In this document: positions 1 to 6,856 of the stretch, piece by piece
Position numbering within the stretch: position 1 is the first letter of the stretch
How the letters are laid out: the number at the start of each line of letters is the position of its first letter
Source of the DNA: Chloroflexota bacterium
Lineage (GTDB): Bacteria > Chloroflexota > Dormibacteria > Dormibacterales > Dormibacteraceae
DNA: 23,838 nt
Direction of reading: 5' to 3'
NCBI GenBank assembly: GCA_003446775.1
Contig: DMCH01000131.1
Location: 1-23,838, forward strand
Program-made: the position numbers and the translations under genes
The notes under the pieces: model-generated
Seen by the model: only the letters and a program-made list of their open reading frames with translations
Database searches by the model: none
Told to the model about the DNA's origin: nothing

Positions 1-56
1 CCGCGCCTAGCATCTGGGCCACCTGGTCACCGAATCTCTCGCCGAGGCTTCCGTCC

Positions 57-1511
57 GTGACTCTTATCGGGGTGGACGTCGGGACCACCGGCGTCAAGAC
101 GATCGCCATCTCGCCCGAAGGCGAGGTGATCGCGAAAGCGGAGGAGGCGTACTCCCTCTCGACTCCTCGGCCGGGCTGGTCGGAGCAAGACCCCGAGGAT
201 TGGTGGCGCGCCACGCAGGCGACGCTCGAGGCTGTCGCGGCGGCAGGCGTCGATGACGTGCGCGGCATCGGGTTGTCGGGCCAGATGCACGGGCTCGTGT
301 GTCTGGACGAGCGGGATCGGGTACTGCGTCCGGCGATGCTCTGGAACGACCAGCGCACAGCTGCCGAGTGCGCCGAGATCGAAGCGCGAATCGGCCTGGA
401 GCGGTTGATTCAGCTGACCGGAAACCGTGCCCTCACCGGTTTCACCGCCCCCAAAATCCTGTGGCTGCGGCGTCACGAACCGGACGTTTACTCGCGGATC
501 TCGCGCATCCTGCTGCCCAAGGACTACGTCCGCCTGCGGCTGACGGGCGAACACGCAATCGACGTGAGCGATGCCTCGGGCACGCTGCTCTTCGATGTTG
601 CGCACCGGCGCTGGAGCGAGGAGGTGACGGACGCGCTCGAGATTCCCGCGTCGTGGCTCCCTCGCGCGCTGGAGTCATCCGAGGTCAGCGGTCACACCAA
701 GCAGCGCGTGCCCGTGGCGGCGGGCGCGGGCGATCAGGCTGCGGCCGCCCTCGGGGTGGGTGTCGACCGGCCAGGCCCGCTCTCGCTGGTGTTGGGTACG
801 TCGGGCGTTGTGTTCGCCGCCTTGCCCGCGTACGCAGCCGAACCGCAGGCTCGCGTCCATGTGTTCTGCCACGCGGTGCCCGGCGCGTGGCACGCGATGG
901 GCGTGATGCTTTCGGCCGCGGGATCGATGCAGTGGTTCCGAGACACCCTGGCTGCCGGGGTCCCTTTCGCGGACCTCGATGCTCAGGCTGCACAGTGGGC
1001 GGCGGGCTCGGACGGCCTGTTCTTCCTGCCCTACCTGGCCGGCGAACGCACGCCGCACGCGGACCCCAACGCCCGCGGCGCCTTCATCGGCCTCTCGCTC
1101 CGTCACGACCGGGCGGCAATGGTTCGCGCGGTCATGGAGGGCGTGGCCTACGGGCTGCGCGATTCCCTCGAGCTGCTGATCGACCTGGGCGTCCGCGCTG
1201 CAGCCGGGCGTGCATCGGGCGGCGGGGCCCGCAGCCGGCTGTGGCTGTCGATCGTGGCGTCGACCCTCGGCCTGCCCGTGGAGATCACTTCGGTCGAGGA
1301 GGGCTCAGCGTTCGGTGCCGCGCTGTTGGGAGGGGTGGCGGGAGGCGTCTTCGGTGATGCGCACGAGGCTGTGGAGGCATGCGTGCGCGTGCGCGATGTG
1401 GTCGAACCGGAGCGCAGCTGGCAGGAGGCTTATGCCGACGGTTACGAGCGTTTTCGCGCGCTCTATCCGGCCCTGCAGCCGCACTTCCGGGCGCAGGCCT
1501 CTACGACTTAG
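57..1511 (+). CDS. xylB: Xylulokinase (FGGY carbohydrate kinase)
   Basis: Cytoplasmic ATP-dependent kinase that phosphorylates D-xylulose to xylulose 5-phosphate, feeding the pentose phosphate pathway. The 484-residue product has the usual family length. It opens with the FGGY phosphate-binding strand GVDVGTTGVK. It then carries GLSGQMHGLV, very characteristic of xylulokinases, and AMLWNDQRT. The putative catalytic Asp is D226 in GAGDQAA. Further motifs are GTSG, the YLAGERTPH segment and the C-terminal SGGGARSRLW / EEGSAFGAALLG nucleotide-binding region. The GTG start has a GAGG about 10 nt upstream. The first 56 bases may hold the end of an upstream gene (stop codons at 8-10 or 58-60), but too little is visible to name it. 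The gene ends tail-to-tail with the aldolase gene, the two stop codons overlapping. A close FGGY relative acting on another ketose is possible but less likely given the GQMHG motif. Confidence 0.93.
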   Translation: MTLIGVDVGTTGVKTIAISPEGEVIAKAEEAYSLSTPRPGWSEQDPEDWWRATQATLEAVAAAGVDDVRGIGLSGQMHGLVCLDERDRVLRPAMLWNDQRTAAECAEIEARIGLERLIQLTGNRALTGFTAPKILWLRRHEPDVYSRISRILLPKDYVRLRLTGEHAIDVSDASGTLLFDVAHRRWSEEVTDALEIPASWLPRALESSEVSGHTKQRVPVAAGAGDQAAAALGVGVDRPGPLSLVLGTSGVVFAALPAYAAEPQARVHVFCHAVPGAWHAMGVMLSAAGSMQWFRDTLAAGVPFADLDAQAAQWAAGSDGLFFLPYLAGERTPHADPNARGAFIGLSLRHDRAAMVRAVMEGVAYGLRDSLELLIDLGVRAAAGRASGGGARSRLWLSIVASTLGLPVEITSVEEGSAFGAALLGGVAGGVFGDAHEAVEACVRVRDVVEPERSWQEAYADGYERFRALYPALQPHFRAQASTT

Positions 1512-2263
1512 GTAGCACCAGGCGAGAGCAGTTTCTTCGCGCGTTCGGCGATCTGCTCGGTGGCGGTCATGAGGAGCCTGGTATCGGCATCGAGGGCGAG
1601 CATCTGGTAACCGACGTCGTGCCATTGCTTGGCGACCTCGGGCGTACCGCACATGATGCCGGCCGTCACGTGGTGCTCTCGAGCGGACTCTGCGATTCTC
1701 TCGATCATGCGCCGGTGGCCGGGATCCCTTCCCTCGTAGCTTGACTCGAGGCCGGCAGAGACGGCGAGGTCGTTGGGGCCCACGAACACCGCGTCGATGC
1801 CCGCTACGGAAAGGATGTCGTCAACAATCTCCACCGCCTGCACCGTCTCGACCATCACGATGCAAAGCGGCTGCCGCCAGTCGCTGTCGACGACCCGCGC
1901 CCGGGTCGGCCCCATGCTCCGAAAGCCGACCGGCGGATAGCGGCACGCCCCGACGACAGCCTCTGCCTCCGCCACCGAGTTGATCATCGGCACGATGACT
2001 CCGCCCGCCCCTGCATCGAGCGCTTTCATGATCGTTCCGGGCTCGTTCCAGGGCACGCGCACAAGCGACGGTACGCCGGTGGTAGTGATCGCCTGCAGCA
2101 TCGTCAGCATCACGTCGTAGCCGATGAGGCCGTGCTGCGTGTCGACCACCACCCAGTCATGGCCTGAGCGCGCCGCCAGCTCCGCGGTCCAGGTGCTTGG
2201 GATGGTGCACCAGGCGCCGACGGTGGACTCTCCCGCCCGCCACCGCTCGCGCAGCGATGTCAT
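1508..2263 (-). CDS. HpcH/HpaI-family aldolase
   Basis: Class II (metal-dependent) aldolase of the HpcH/HpaI/citrate lyase beta family, which cleaves 4-hydroxy-2-oxo acids to pyruvate plus an aldehyde. The 251-residue product has the family length. Expected active-site residues are visible: H44 in DTQHG (base), R69 in VRVPW (pyruvate binding), E139 in MVETVQAVE and D165 in GPNDL (metal ligands). The reading frame is open further upstream, but the family-consistent start is the ATG at 2263. That start overlaps the stop of the upstream dehydrogenase as ATGA, implying translational coupling. Its stop overlaps the stop of the convergent xylulokinase. Pairing with a 2-hydroxyacid dehydrogenase suggests catabolism of a sugar-acid-derived 2-keto acid, for example yielding pyruvate plus an aldehyde or oxo acid that is then reduced. 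The exact substrate cannot be read from the sequence. Confidence 0.88.
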   Translation of the reverse strand: MTSLRERWRAGESTVGAWCTIPSTWTAELAARSGHDWVVVDTQHGLIGYDVMLTMLQAITTTGVPSLVRVPWNEPGTIMKALDAGAGGVIVPMINSVAEAEAVVGACRYPPVGFRSMGPTRARVVDSDWRQPLCIVMVETVQAVEIVDDILSVAGIDAVFVGPNDLAVSAGLESSYEGRDPGHRRMIERIAESAREHHVTAGIMCGTPEVAKQWHDVGYQMLALDADTRLLMTATEQIAERAKKLLSPGAT

Positions 2264-3243
2264 TGCGCGCCCACCCTGACGGCGTTGACGACATTGAGAG
2301 GCGCCTGGCCATCGAGGGCCCGCCGGAGGTTGTCGCCGACCATCTCCATCAACCGTGCGTCGGCCTCGACGGTGGCGCCGCCGGCATGCGGCGAGAGGAC
2401 CACGTTCTCCATGGTGCGCAATGGCGAGTCGACGGGGAGCGGCTCGACCTCGTAGACGTCGAGTCCAGCGCCTGCCAGGTGTCCGGAACGCAGTGCGTGT
2501 ACAAGCGCTTTTTGGTCGACGATCGGCCCGCGGGCGGCGTTGATGAGGAAGGCGCCGCGCTTCATCTTCGCCAGCTCTGCAGCGCCGATGAGGGCGCCGG
2601 TGGGCACATCCAGCGGGGTGTGGATGCAAATGACCTCGCTTTCCTTCAATAAAGTGTCGAGTGTCACGCGCTCGGCGCCCGCGACGTCTCTGGCCACCAC
2701 ATCGGTGAACAGGATTCTGGTGCCAAAGGCGGTCAGCCTCCGCGCCACCGACGAGCCGACGTTGCCGAGGCCGATGATACCGACGGTCACGGCGCCGAGC
2801 TCCCGGCCGAGCATCTGTTTGCGCACCGGGTCATCTCGCCGCCACCGCCCAGCCCGCAGCGCCCGGTCGCCTTGAAAGGAGTGGCGCAGCAGCGCGATCA
2901 TCGCCATCACGGTCCAGTCGGCAACCGCGTCCTTGTTGTATCCGGCGGCATTGGCCACCGGGATCCCGAGCTCGGCTGCGGCGCGATAGTCGACGGTGTC
3001 GAAGCCCACCGACGGCATCTGCAGCAGCTTGCAGCCGCGCATCCGCTCGAGCACCGCACGATCGACGCGGTGCTTGTGGCGCTGGTCACCGATCACCAGG
3101 TCGGCGCCCGTACACGCGGCCAGGACCGCGGGCTGGGCGGGCGGAGGGGGGACCAGGACGACGTCGACCTGGTGGCGACCCTGGAACATTGCCCGCACGG
3201 TGGCCTCGTCGAAAGGACTGAGGCAGGCGACGCGGGCGTTCAT
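2260..3243 (-). CDS. D-2-hydroxyacid dehydrogenase (NAD(P)-dependent)
   Basis: Cytoplasmic oxidoreductase that interconverts 2-keto acids and D-2-hydroxy acids (phosphoglycerate, glyoxylate or hydroxypyruvate reductase superfamily). The 327 residues match the family length. The Rossmann fingerprint is GLGNVG at residues 158-163. The catalytic triad is visible as R238 (NAARGP), E267 (DVYEVEP) and H286 (SPHAGG). The acidic D181 at the end of the second Rossmann strand favours NAD over NADP. The gene begins at ATG 3243, 13 nt after the tetR stop, and its TGA overlaps the aldolase ATG, so the three genes look like one operon. The substrate is unassigned; glyoxylate, hydroxypyruvate or another short 2-keto acid is plausible from the aldolase partner. 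Confidence 0.9.
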   Translation of the reverse strand: MNARVACLSPFDEATVRAMFQGRHQVDVVLVPPPPAQPAVLAACTGADLVIGDQRHKHRVDRAVLERMRGCKLLQMPSVGFDTVDYRAAAELGIPVANAAGYNKDAVADWTVMAMIALLRHSFQGDRALRAGRWRRDDPVRKQMLGRELGAVTVGIIGLGNVGSSVARRLTAFGTRILFTDVVARDVAGAERVTLDTLLKESEVICIHTPLDVPTGALIGAAELAKMKRGAFLINAARGPIVDQKALVHALRSGHLAGAGLDVYEVEPLPVDSPLRTMENVVLSPHAGGATVEADARLMEMVGDNLRRALDGQAPLNVVNAVRVGAQ

Positions 3244-3256
3244 TAGGCCTCGAAGG

Positions 3257-3928
3257 CTAGCGGTTCAGGCTGGACTCAGGTTCAGGAACCGAATCAGTTC
3301 CAGAGGGGACTCGACTCTTCGGACGGGTCTTGAGCCCTTCGAGGAGTCGCACCACCAGACGACCGACCTCTTCGCGGGCTTGTTTGGGGTCTTCGGCGTC
3401 GGCCACGTAAAAGCACGCCTCGCTCAGCGCGCCGGCCAGTAGGAGCGCAAGCGGGCGCAACGGCTGCGGCTCGATGACCCCGCCGTGCATCGCCTTGCGC
3501 AGCGCTCCGCGGATGCCCACCGCGCCGTAACGCGACTCGATCATGTGCACGACGTCATAGCTGAGGACCGATCGAGCGTCATTCAGCGCGATCCGGCGTA
3601 CCGCGTGGTCGAGCTGAGCGTCGATCATCAGCTGGCAGCCGCTGGTCAGCGCGACCCAGTGGTCGGGCTCATTGAACTTGCTCACCACCTGGTCGGACAC
3701 CTCGCGCATCACCTCTTCGTAGACCTCCTGGAACAGGTTGGCCTTGCCGCCGAAGTGGTGGTAGACGGCGCCCTTGGTCACCCCGGCGCGAGCTGCCACC
3801 TCCTCAATCGAGGTCGCGGCGTACCCGCGCTCGCCGAACAGCTCCCGGGCAGAATCGACCAGCGCGAGCCGCGTGGCGTCGCCCTGGGCCTCGCGTTTGT
3901 CCTTTCCAATCAAGGTCTTGACATCCAT
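3257..3928 (-). CDS. TetR/AcrR-family transcriptional regulator
   Basis: DNA-binding repressor-type protein of about 223 residues. The N-terminal helix-turn-helix is textbook TetR: LFGERGYAATSIEEVAARAG followed by VTKGAVYHHFGGKANLF at roughly residues 30-67. The C-terminal ligand-binding half is helical and weakly conserved, so the effector is unknown. It ends in a proline/serine-rich tail. I chose ATG 3928. An in-frame ATG at 3943 and a longer open frame up to 4105 also exist, but those would cover the operator region. It is the first gene of the minus-strand operon with the 2-hydroxyacid dehydrogenase and aldolase, and is divergent from the DUF4242 gene. The palindrome cluster between the two genes is the obvious candidate for its binding site, which would imply autoregulation and control of both directions. 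Confidence 0.88.
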   Translation of the reverse strand: MDVKTLIGKDKREAQGDATRLALVDSARELFGERGYAATSIEEVAARAGVTKGAVYHHFGGKANLFQEVYEEVMREVSDQVVSKFNEPDHWVALTSGCQLMIDAQLDHAVRRIALNDARSVLSYDVVHMIESRYGAVGIRGALRKAMHGGVIEPQPLRPLALLLAGALSEACFYVADAEDPKQAREEVGRLVVRLLEGLKTRPKSRVPSGTDSVPEPESSLNR

Positions 3929-3946
3929 ACTATGGGTATGCATACT
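3918..3946 (+). promoter_or_regulatory. Putative sigma-70-type promoter for the DUF4242 gene
   Basis: TTGACA at 3918-3923 is followed after 17 nt by CATACT at 3941-3946, a good sigma-70-type pair pointing toward the gene starting at 4011. The predicted start of transcription (about 3953) lies just upstream of the 20-bp palindrome, a typical place for repressor occlusion. It overlaps the 5' end of the divergent tetR gene. The assignment is from sequence match only. Confidence 0.5.
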
Positions 3947-3957
3947 TCCGTACCAAC

Positions 3958-3977
3958 GGTATGGAGCGCTCCATACC
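3958..3977. promoter_or_regulatory. 20-bp perfect palindrome, probable TetR operator
   Basis: The 20 bases from 3958 to 3977 (GGTATGGAGC followed by its exact reverse complement) form a perfect palindrome midway between the divergent tetR and DUF4242 starts. Related GTATG/CATAC half-sites recur nearby: CATAC at 3926-3930 with GTATG at 3936-3940, the 10-bp palindrome GTATGCATAC at 3936-3945, and GTATG at 3982-3986. TetR-family dimers bind palindromes of this size, usually next to their own gene. Assignment to this TetR protein is inferred from position. Confidence 0.7.
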
Positions 3978-4010
3978 TTGAGTATGTTAGCAAAAAGAGG
4001 AGATAGAGAG

Positions 4011-4289
4011 ATGCCCAAGTTTGTGATCGAGCGCGACCTGCCGGGGGCCGGCAGCCTTTCCCCCGAGGAGCTCAGGACGATCTCACAGAAGTCCAACAAG
4101 GTCATCGCCGACCTCGGGCCCGAGATCCACTGGCTGCACAGCTACGTCACCGACGACAAGCTCTACTGCGTCTATGTCGCCCCGGATGCGGACATCATCC
4201 TGGAGCACGCCCGCTGCGGCGGCTTCCCGGCCAACAAGGTCACCCGGCTGGCCACCATGATCGATCCCTCGACCGGCGACACCGCCTGA
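4011..4289 (+). CDS. DUF4242 / SCO4226-like small nickel-binding-type protein
   Basis: Small soluble protein of 92 residues, closely resembling DUF4242 family members (opening MPKFVIERDLPGAG, then SQKSNKVI, HSYVTDDKLYCVYVAP and HARCGGFPAN). A Streptomyces member, SCO4226, is known as a nickel-binding ferredoxin-like protein; many others are uncharacterised. Possible metal ligands here are the histidines in WLHSYV and EHARCGG and the cysteines in YCVYV and ARCGG. The ATG has a strong AGAGGAGA Shine-Dalgarno sequence 8 nt upstream. It is a single-gene unit: operator and promoter on one side, an intrinsic terminator right after the stop. The layout suggests that the divergent TetR protein controls it, but its cellular role is unknown. 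Confidence 0.85.
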   Translation: MPKFVIERDLPGAGSLSPEELRTISQKSNKVIADLGPEIHWLHSYVTDDKLYCVYVAPDADIILEHARCGGFPANKVTRLATMIDPSTGDTA

Positions 4290-4310
4290 ACCCGACTCGG
4301 TTCCGTCGTC

Positions 4311-4345
4311 AAGGGCGGCACGCCTAAGCGGGCGCGCCGCCTTTT
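4311..4345 (+). terminator. Rho-independent terminator after the DUF4242 gene
   Basis: The stem GGCGGC (4314-4319) pairs with GCCGCC (4336-4341). It continues inward after one mismatch as CGCCT/GGGCG around an AAGC loop, and outward into AA/TT. The descending arm runs directly into TTTT (4342-4345). It lies 21 nt after the stop codon. This is the only classic hairpin-plus-U-run terminator I can see in the window. Confidence 0.85.
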
Positions 4346-4370
4346 CATTCTTGAACACACGTAGGCTGGA

Positions 4371-6095
4371 TTGGTGGCTTCCGCAAACGACTCCAACCGC
4401 GCTCGATCAAAAACGAGTGAGTCGCCCCCGGTTCCGATCACCGTGGCGCTGGGGCGCGTCGGCGCGCAAGCGGAAGAAGAGGACTTCGCCGGCGCTTTTC
4501 CGACCCTGGACGAGGCCCAGATCGCCAAGCTCGGGCGGTACGGGGTCGAGGAAAGCGTTCCGGCCGGCCATGTGTTTTTCCGGGAGGGGGAACGGGGCTC
4601 CGATTTCGTTTTAGTGCTGACGGGCGTGGTGGAGGCGGTTGCGCATTTCGGAGACTCTGGAGAAACCACCAGCACCGTCTTCAATCCTGGCCAGTTCGTC
4701 GGAGTCATGAACATCCTCAGCAACGAAGGCGCTTACGTCACGGCGACCGCGACGGTTGCCGGTCGCGTGCTGAAGGTGCCGCTCGCTCAGCTCCGGGCCG
4801 TCATCGGCGAAGACGTCGCCCTGAGCGAGATAGTGGTCCGCGCGTTCCTGCTGCGGCATTCGCTGCTGCTGCGTTTGGGCACGGGGCCGAAGTTGATCGG
4901 CTCTCGATTCAACGACGCCACGCGAGAGATCCTCGACCTGCTTGCGCGCAACCGGTGTGCCATCACGTTTATCGACGTCGATGCCGCTCCTCGCGCGGAA
5001 GCGCTGCTCCGGAACTTTGGATTCACAGTTGCAGACATCCCGCTGGTGCTGGTGGCGGGACAGCCCATCCTGCGCAATCCCTCCCTGGCCGAGGTCGCCT
5101 CCGTCTTCGGCATCCAGGCCGATGTGTCTCATCTCGAAGAGGTGTCCGACCTGCTGGTCGTCGGCGCCGGGCCGGCCGGTCTCGCCGCTTCTGTCTACGG
5201 CGGATCTGAAGGCCTGTCGACAACGGTGGTCGAATCTGTTGCCGTGGGAGGGCAGGCGGGTACCTCGTCACGGATCGAGAACTACCTCGGGTTTCCGGCC
5301 GGGCTGTCTGGCGCAGAGCTGGCTGCCCGCGCGGCGCTCCAGGCCGAGAAGTTCTCGGCCGCGATCCTGGTCGGGTCGAACGCCAAGGCCCTCAGGTCGG
5401 TCGGCGGCATTCACAGCGTCGAGCTGACAGACGGCCGGACACTGAAAGCCCGGGCGGTCGTCGTGGCGACCGGCGCCAGGTACAGGCGCCTTCCGGTCGA
5501 GAGGCTGGCCGAGCTGGAAGGCTCGGGTGTGTTTTACGCCGCGACCGAGGTCGAGGCGCAGAAGTGCACGGGAACTGTGGTCGTGGTGGGAGGGGGGAAC
5601 TCTGCCGGCCAGGCATCCGTTTTTCTCAGCCGGCGACTCGATGTGCATCACCTGATCCGAGGCGATTCGCTCGACGCCACGATGTCGCGCTATCTGATCG
5701 ATCAGATCGAGCGCAATCCTCGCATCACCCTCCACACCCGGACCCAGGTCAAAGCGTTGATAGGGGCCAACGTGGTCGAAGCCGTGGTCATCGAGACTGC
5801 GGATGGCAAACGATCGCAGCTGCCGGCGTGAGCGCTGTTCTCGTTCATCGGCGCCGAGCCGAATACCGACTGGCTGAAGGAGTGCCTGCAGCTCGACGAG
5901 GACGGATTCATCGTCACCGGGTCTGACCTGACCGCGACAGACGGCTGGACGCCTCTGCTGCTGGAAACAAGCCAGCCGGGCATCTTCGCGGTCGGCGACG
6001 TTCGCCACGGTTCTATCAAGAGGGTTGCGACCGCGGTCGGCGAAGGCGCGATGGTCGTGAGATTGGTTCACGAGCGCCTTGGCTCTCCCGTGTAG
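4371..6095 (+). pseudogene. cNMP-binding domain / thioredoxin-reductase-like flavoprotein, interrupted by in-frame TGA
   Basis: A 575-codon frame broken only by TGA at 5829-5831 (codon 487); the stop-limited product is 486 residues. Domains in order: a cyclic-nucleotide-binding (CRP-like) domain at about residues 45-165 (PAGHVFFREGERGSDF, FNPGQFVGVMNIL); a glutaredoxin-like segment at about 180-250; then a class II pyridine-nucleotide-disulfide oxidoreductase module. The module has the FAD motif GAGPAG at 265-270 and the NAD(P)H motif GGGNSAGQ from 407. The usual CxxC redox pair of thioredoxin reductase is absent, a single C399 standing in that region, as I recall for this fused family. Downstream of the TGA the same frame encodes the expected C-terminus, ALFSFIGAEPNTDWL and GIFAVGDVR, to TAG at 6095. 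Without it the second FAD contact is lost. The TTG at 4371 or GTG at 4374 is a weak start with no clear Shine-Dalgarno sequence. It could be a recent pseudogene or a base error (CGA to TGA). Confidence 0.82.
5829..5831 (+). other. In-frame TGA splitting the flavoprotein gene
   Basis: The codons read GCG TGA GCG CTG TTC. Homologous proteins have an ordinary residue, often Arg, before the ALFxFIGAEP segment, so a single C-to-T change of CGA would explain it. TGA is used as a genuine stop by many neighbouring genes (for example at 4289, 8949 and 18541), which argues against recoding. The position is not catalytic, which argues against selenocysteine. Confidence 0.8.
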
Positions 6096-6164
6096 CGAGA
6101 TCGCACAGCTAGGAGTACCTTTCCGGCCGTGGCGGCCAACTCCAGCTCCTTGATAAGGACCTAG

Positions 6165-6680
6165 ATGCCGGACATCAGTTCGTGGCACGACTACTTTGTG
6201 ATGGTCGGCGGCGGCTCAGCAGCACTCACGGGGCTGATCTTCGTGGCGATGACATTGCACCTCGATGAGATCACCACGAACCCGGTGCATCGACATCGCG
6301 CGCGCACCATCTTGATGGGCCTGACGGCCGTTTTCATTCGCTGCGGCCTGGTGCTCATGGGCGGTCAAAGCTTCCGCGCCGTGGCGATCGAGATCGTCGG
6401 CGTGCTCACGGTCGTCGAGTTTCTCCTCTACTCGAGCATCCGGCAGGCCATGCAAAGCGCCGATCGGGGAGTGCTGCTCCGGACGATCGGCAGCTTTGCC
6501 TGCCTGCTGCTCGAGGAGGCAGGCGCGATCGTCCTGTTCTTCGGAAACGCATGGGGGCTTTATGTGGTCGGACTGGGGATGATGTCGTCCTTCATCTTCA
6601 TGGTGACCGGCGCATGGCTGCTCCTGGTCGGCGTCGGCAGGGTGGAGGCCGCCGGCGCCCGGTCCGCTGCTGGACGCTGA
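6165..6680 (+). CDS. Small multi-pass membrane protein, function unknown
   Basis: A 171-residue protein with about five hydrophobic segments: near residues 10-31 (GGGSAALTGLIFVAMTL), 48-66, 73-88, 106-127 and 130-157. An amphipathic start (MPDISSWHDYFVMVGGG) and a charged C-terminus flank them. Similar small integral membrane proteins are common in soil actinobacteria and Chloroflexota, usually labelled hypothetical; I recognise no catalytic motif. The ATG at 6165 has AAGGAC 4 nt upstream. It follows the interrupted flavoprotein gene by 69 nt on the same strand and precedes the lacI promoter region, so it may have been the tail of the flavoprotein transcription unit. Confidence 0.7.
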   Translation: MPDISSWHDYFVMVGGGSAALTGLIFVAMTLHLDEITTNPVHRHRARTILMGLTAVFIRCGLVLMGGQSFRAVAIEIVGVLTVVEFLLYSSIRQAMQSADRGVLLRTIGSFACLLLEEAGAIVLFFGNAWGLYVVGLGMMSSFIFMVTGAWLLLVGVGRVEAAGARSAAGR

Positions 6681-6761
6681 CGCCGGGTCGAATCCAAGTC
6701 GCTCGGGGCGGCCGCACGGAATGGTGGCGAGACTTCTCGTGCGTTGCTCACAGATTCACCC

Positions 6762-6789
6762 TTGACAGCGCGCCGGCCGTGCATATAAT
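6762..6789 (+). promoter_or_regulatory. Near-consensus sigma-70 promoter of the lacI/transporter operon
   Basis: A perfect TTGACA (6762-6767) and perfect TATAAT (6784-6789) are separated by 16 nt. The predicted transcription start (about 6796) falls inside the first LacI-type operator. Such a strong promoter immediately overlapped by operators fits a tightly repressed, inducible operon. The rest of the 6681-6856 gap shows no gene. Confidence 0.85.
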
Positions 6790-6790
6790 C

Positions 6791-6818
6791 CGGTAAGCGC
6801 TTACCGGTAAGCGCTTAC
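6791..6818. promoter_or_regulatory. Tandem LacI-family operators
   Basis: Two copies of the perfect palindrome GTAAGCGCTTAC lie at 6793-6804 and 6807-6818, centres 14 bp apart; the first extends to the 16-bp palindrome 6791-6806. The central CG and AGCGCT core are typical of LacI/GalR-family operators. They start 1 nt after the -10 box, so a bound repressor would block RNA polymerase. The lacI-type gene that follows at 6857 is the likely cognate regulator. Confidence 0.85.
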
Positions 6819-6856
6819 AGCGGCACGATTCAGCCGAGGGGTAGCGATCGCACCTG

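Noticed and set aside
1508..2629. Longer 373-residue aldolase starting at 2629
   Set aside because: The first 120 residues are arginine-rich out-of-frame reading of the dehydrogenase gene; ATG 2263 fits the family and gives the ATGA overlap.
3257..4105. Longer 282-residue TetR protein starting at 4105
   Set aside because: The extra N-terminus would be encoded by the operator/promoter region and the start of the divergent DUF4242 gene, and lacks family similarity; ATG 3928 (or 3943) gives the normal TetR start.
5829..5831. Selenocysteine or reassigned-TGA reading of the internal stop
   Set aside because: The site corresponds to an ordinary residue before ALFxFIG, not a redox position; no convincing SECIS-like hairpin was seen directly after it, and TGA terminates many other genes here.
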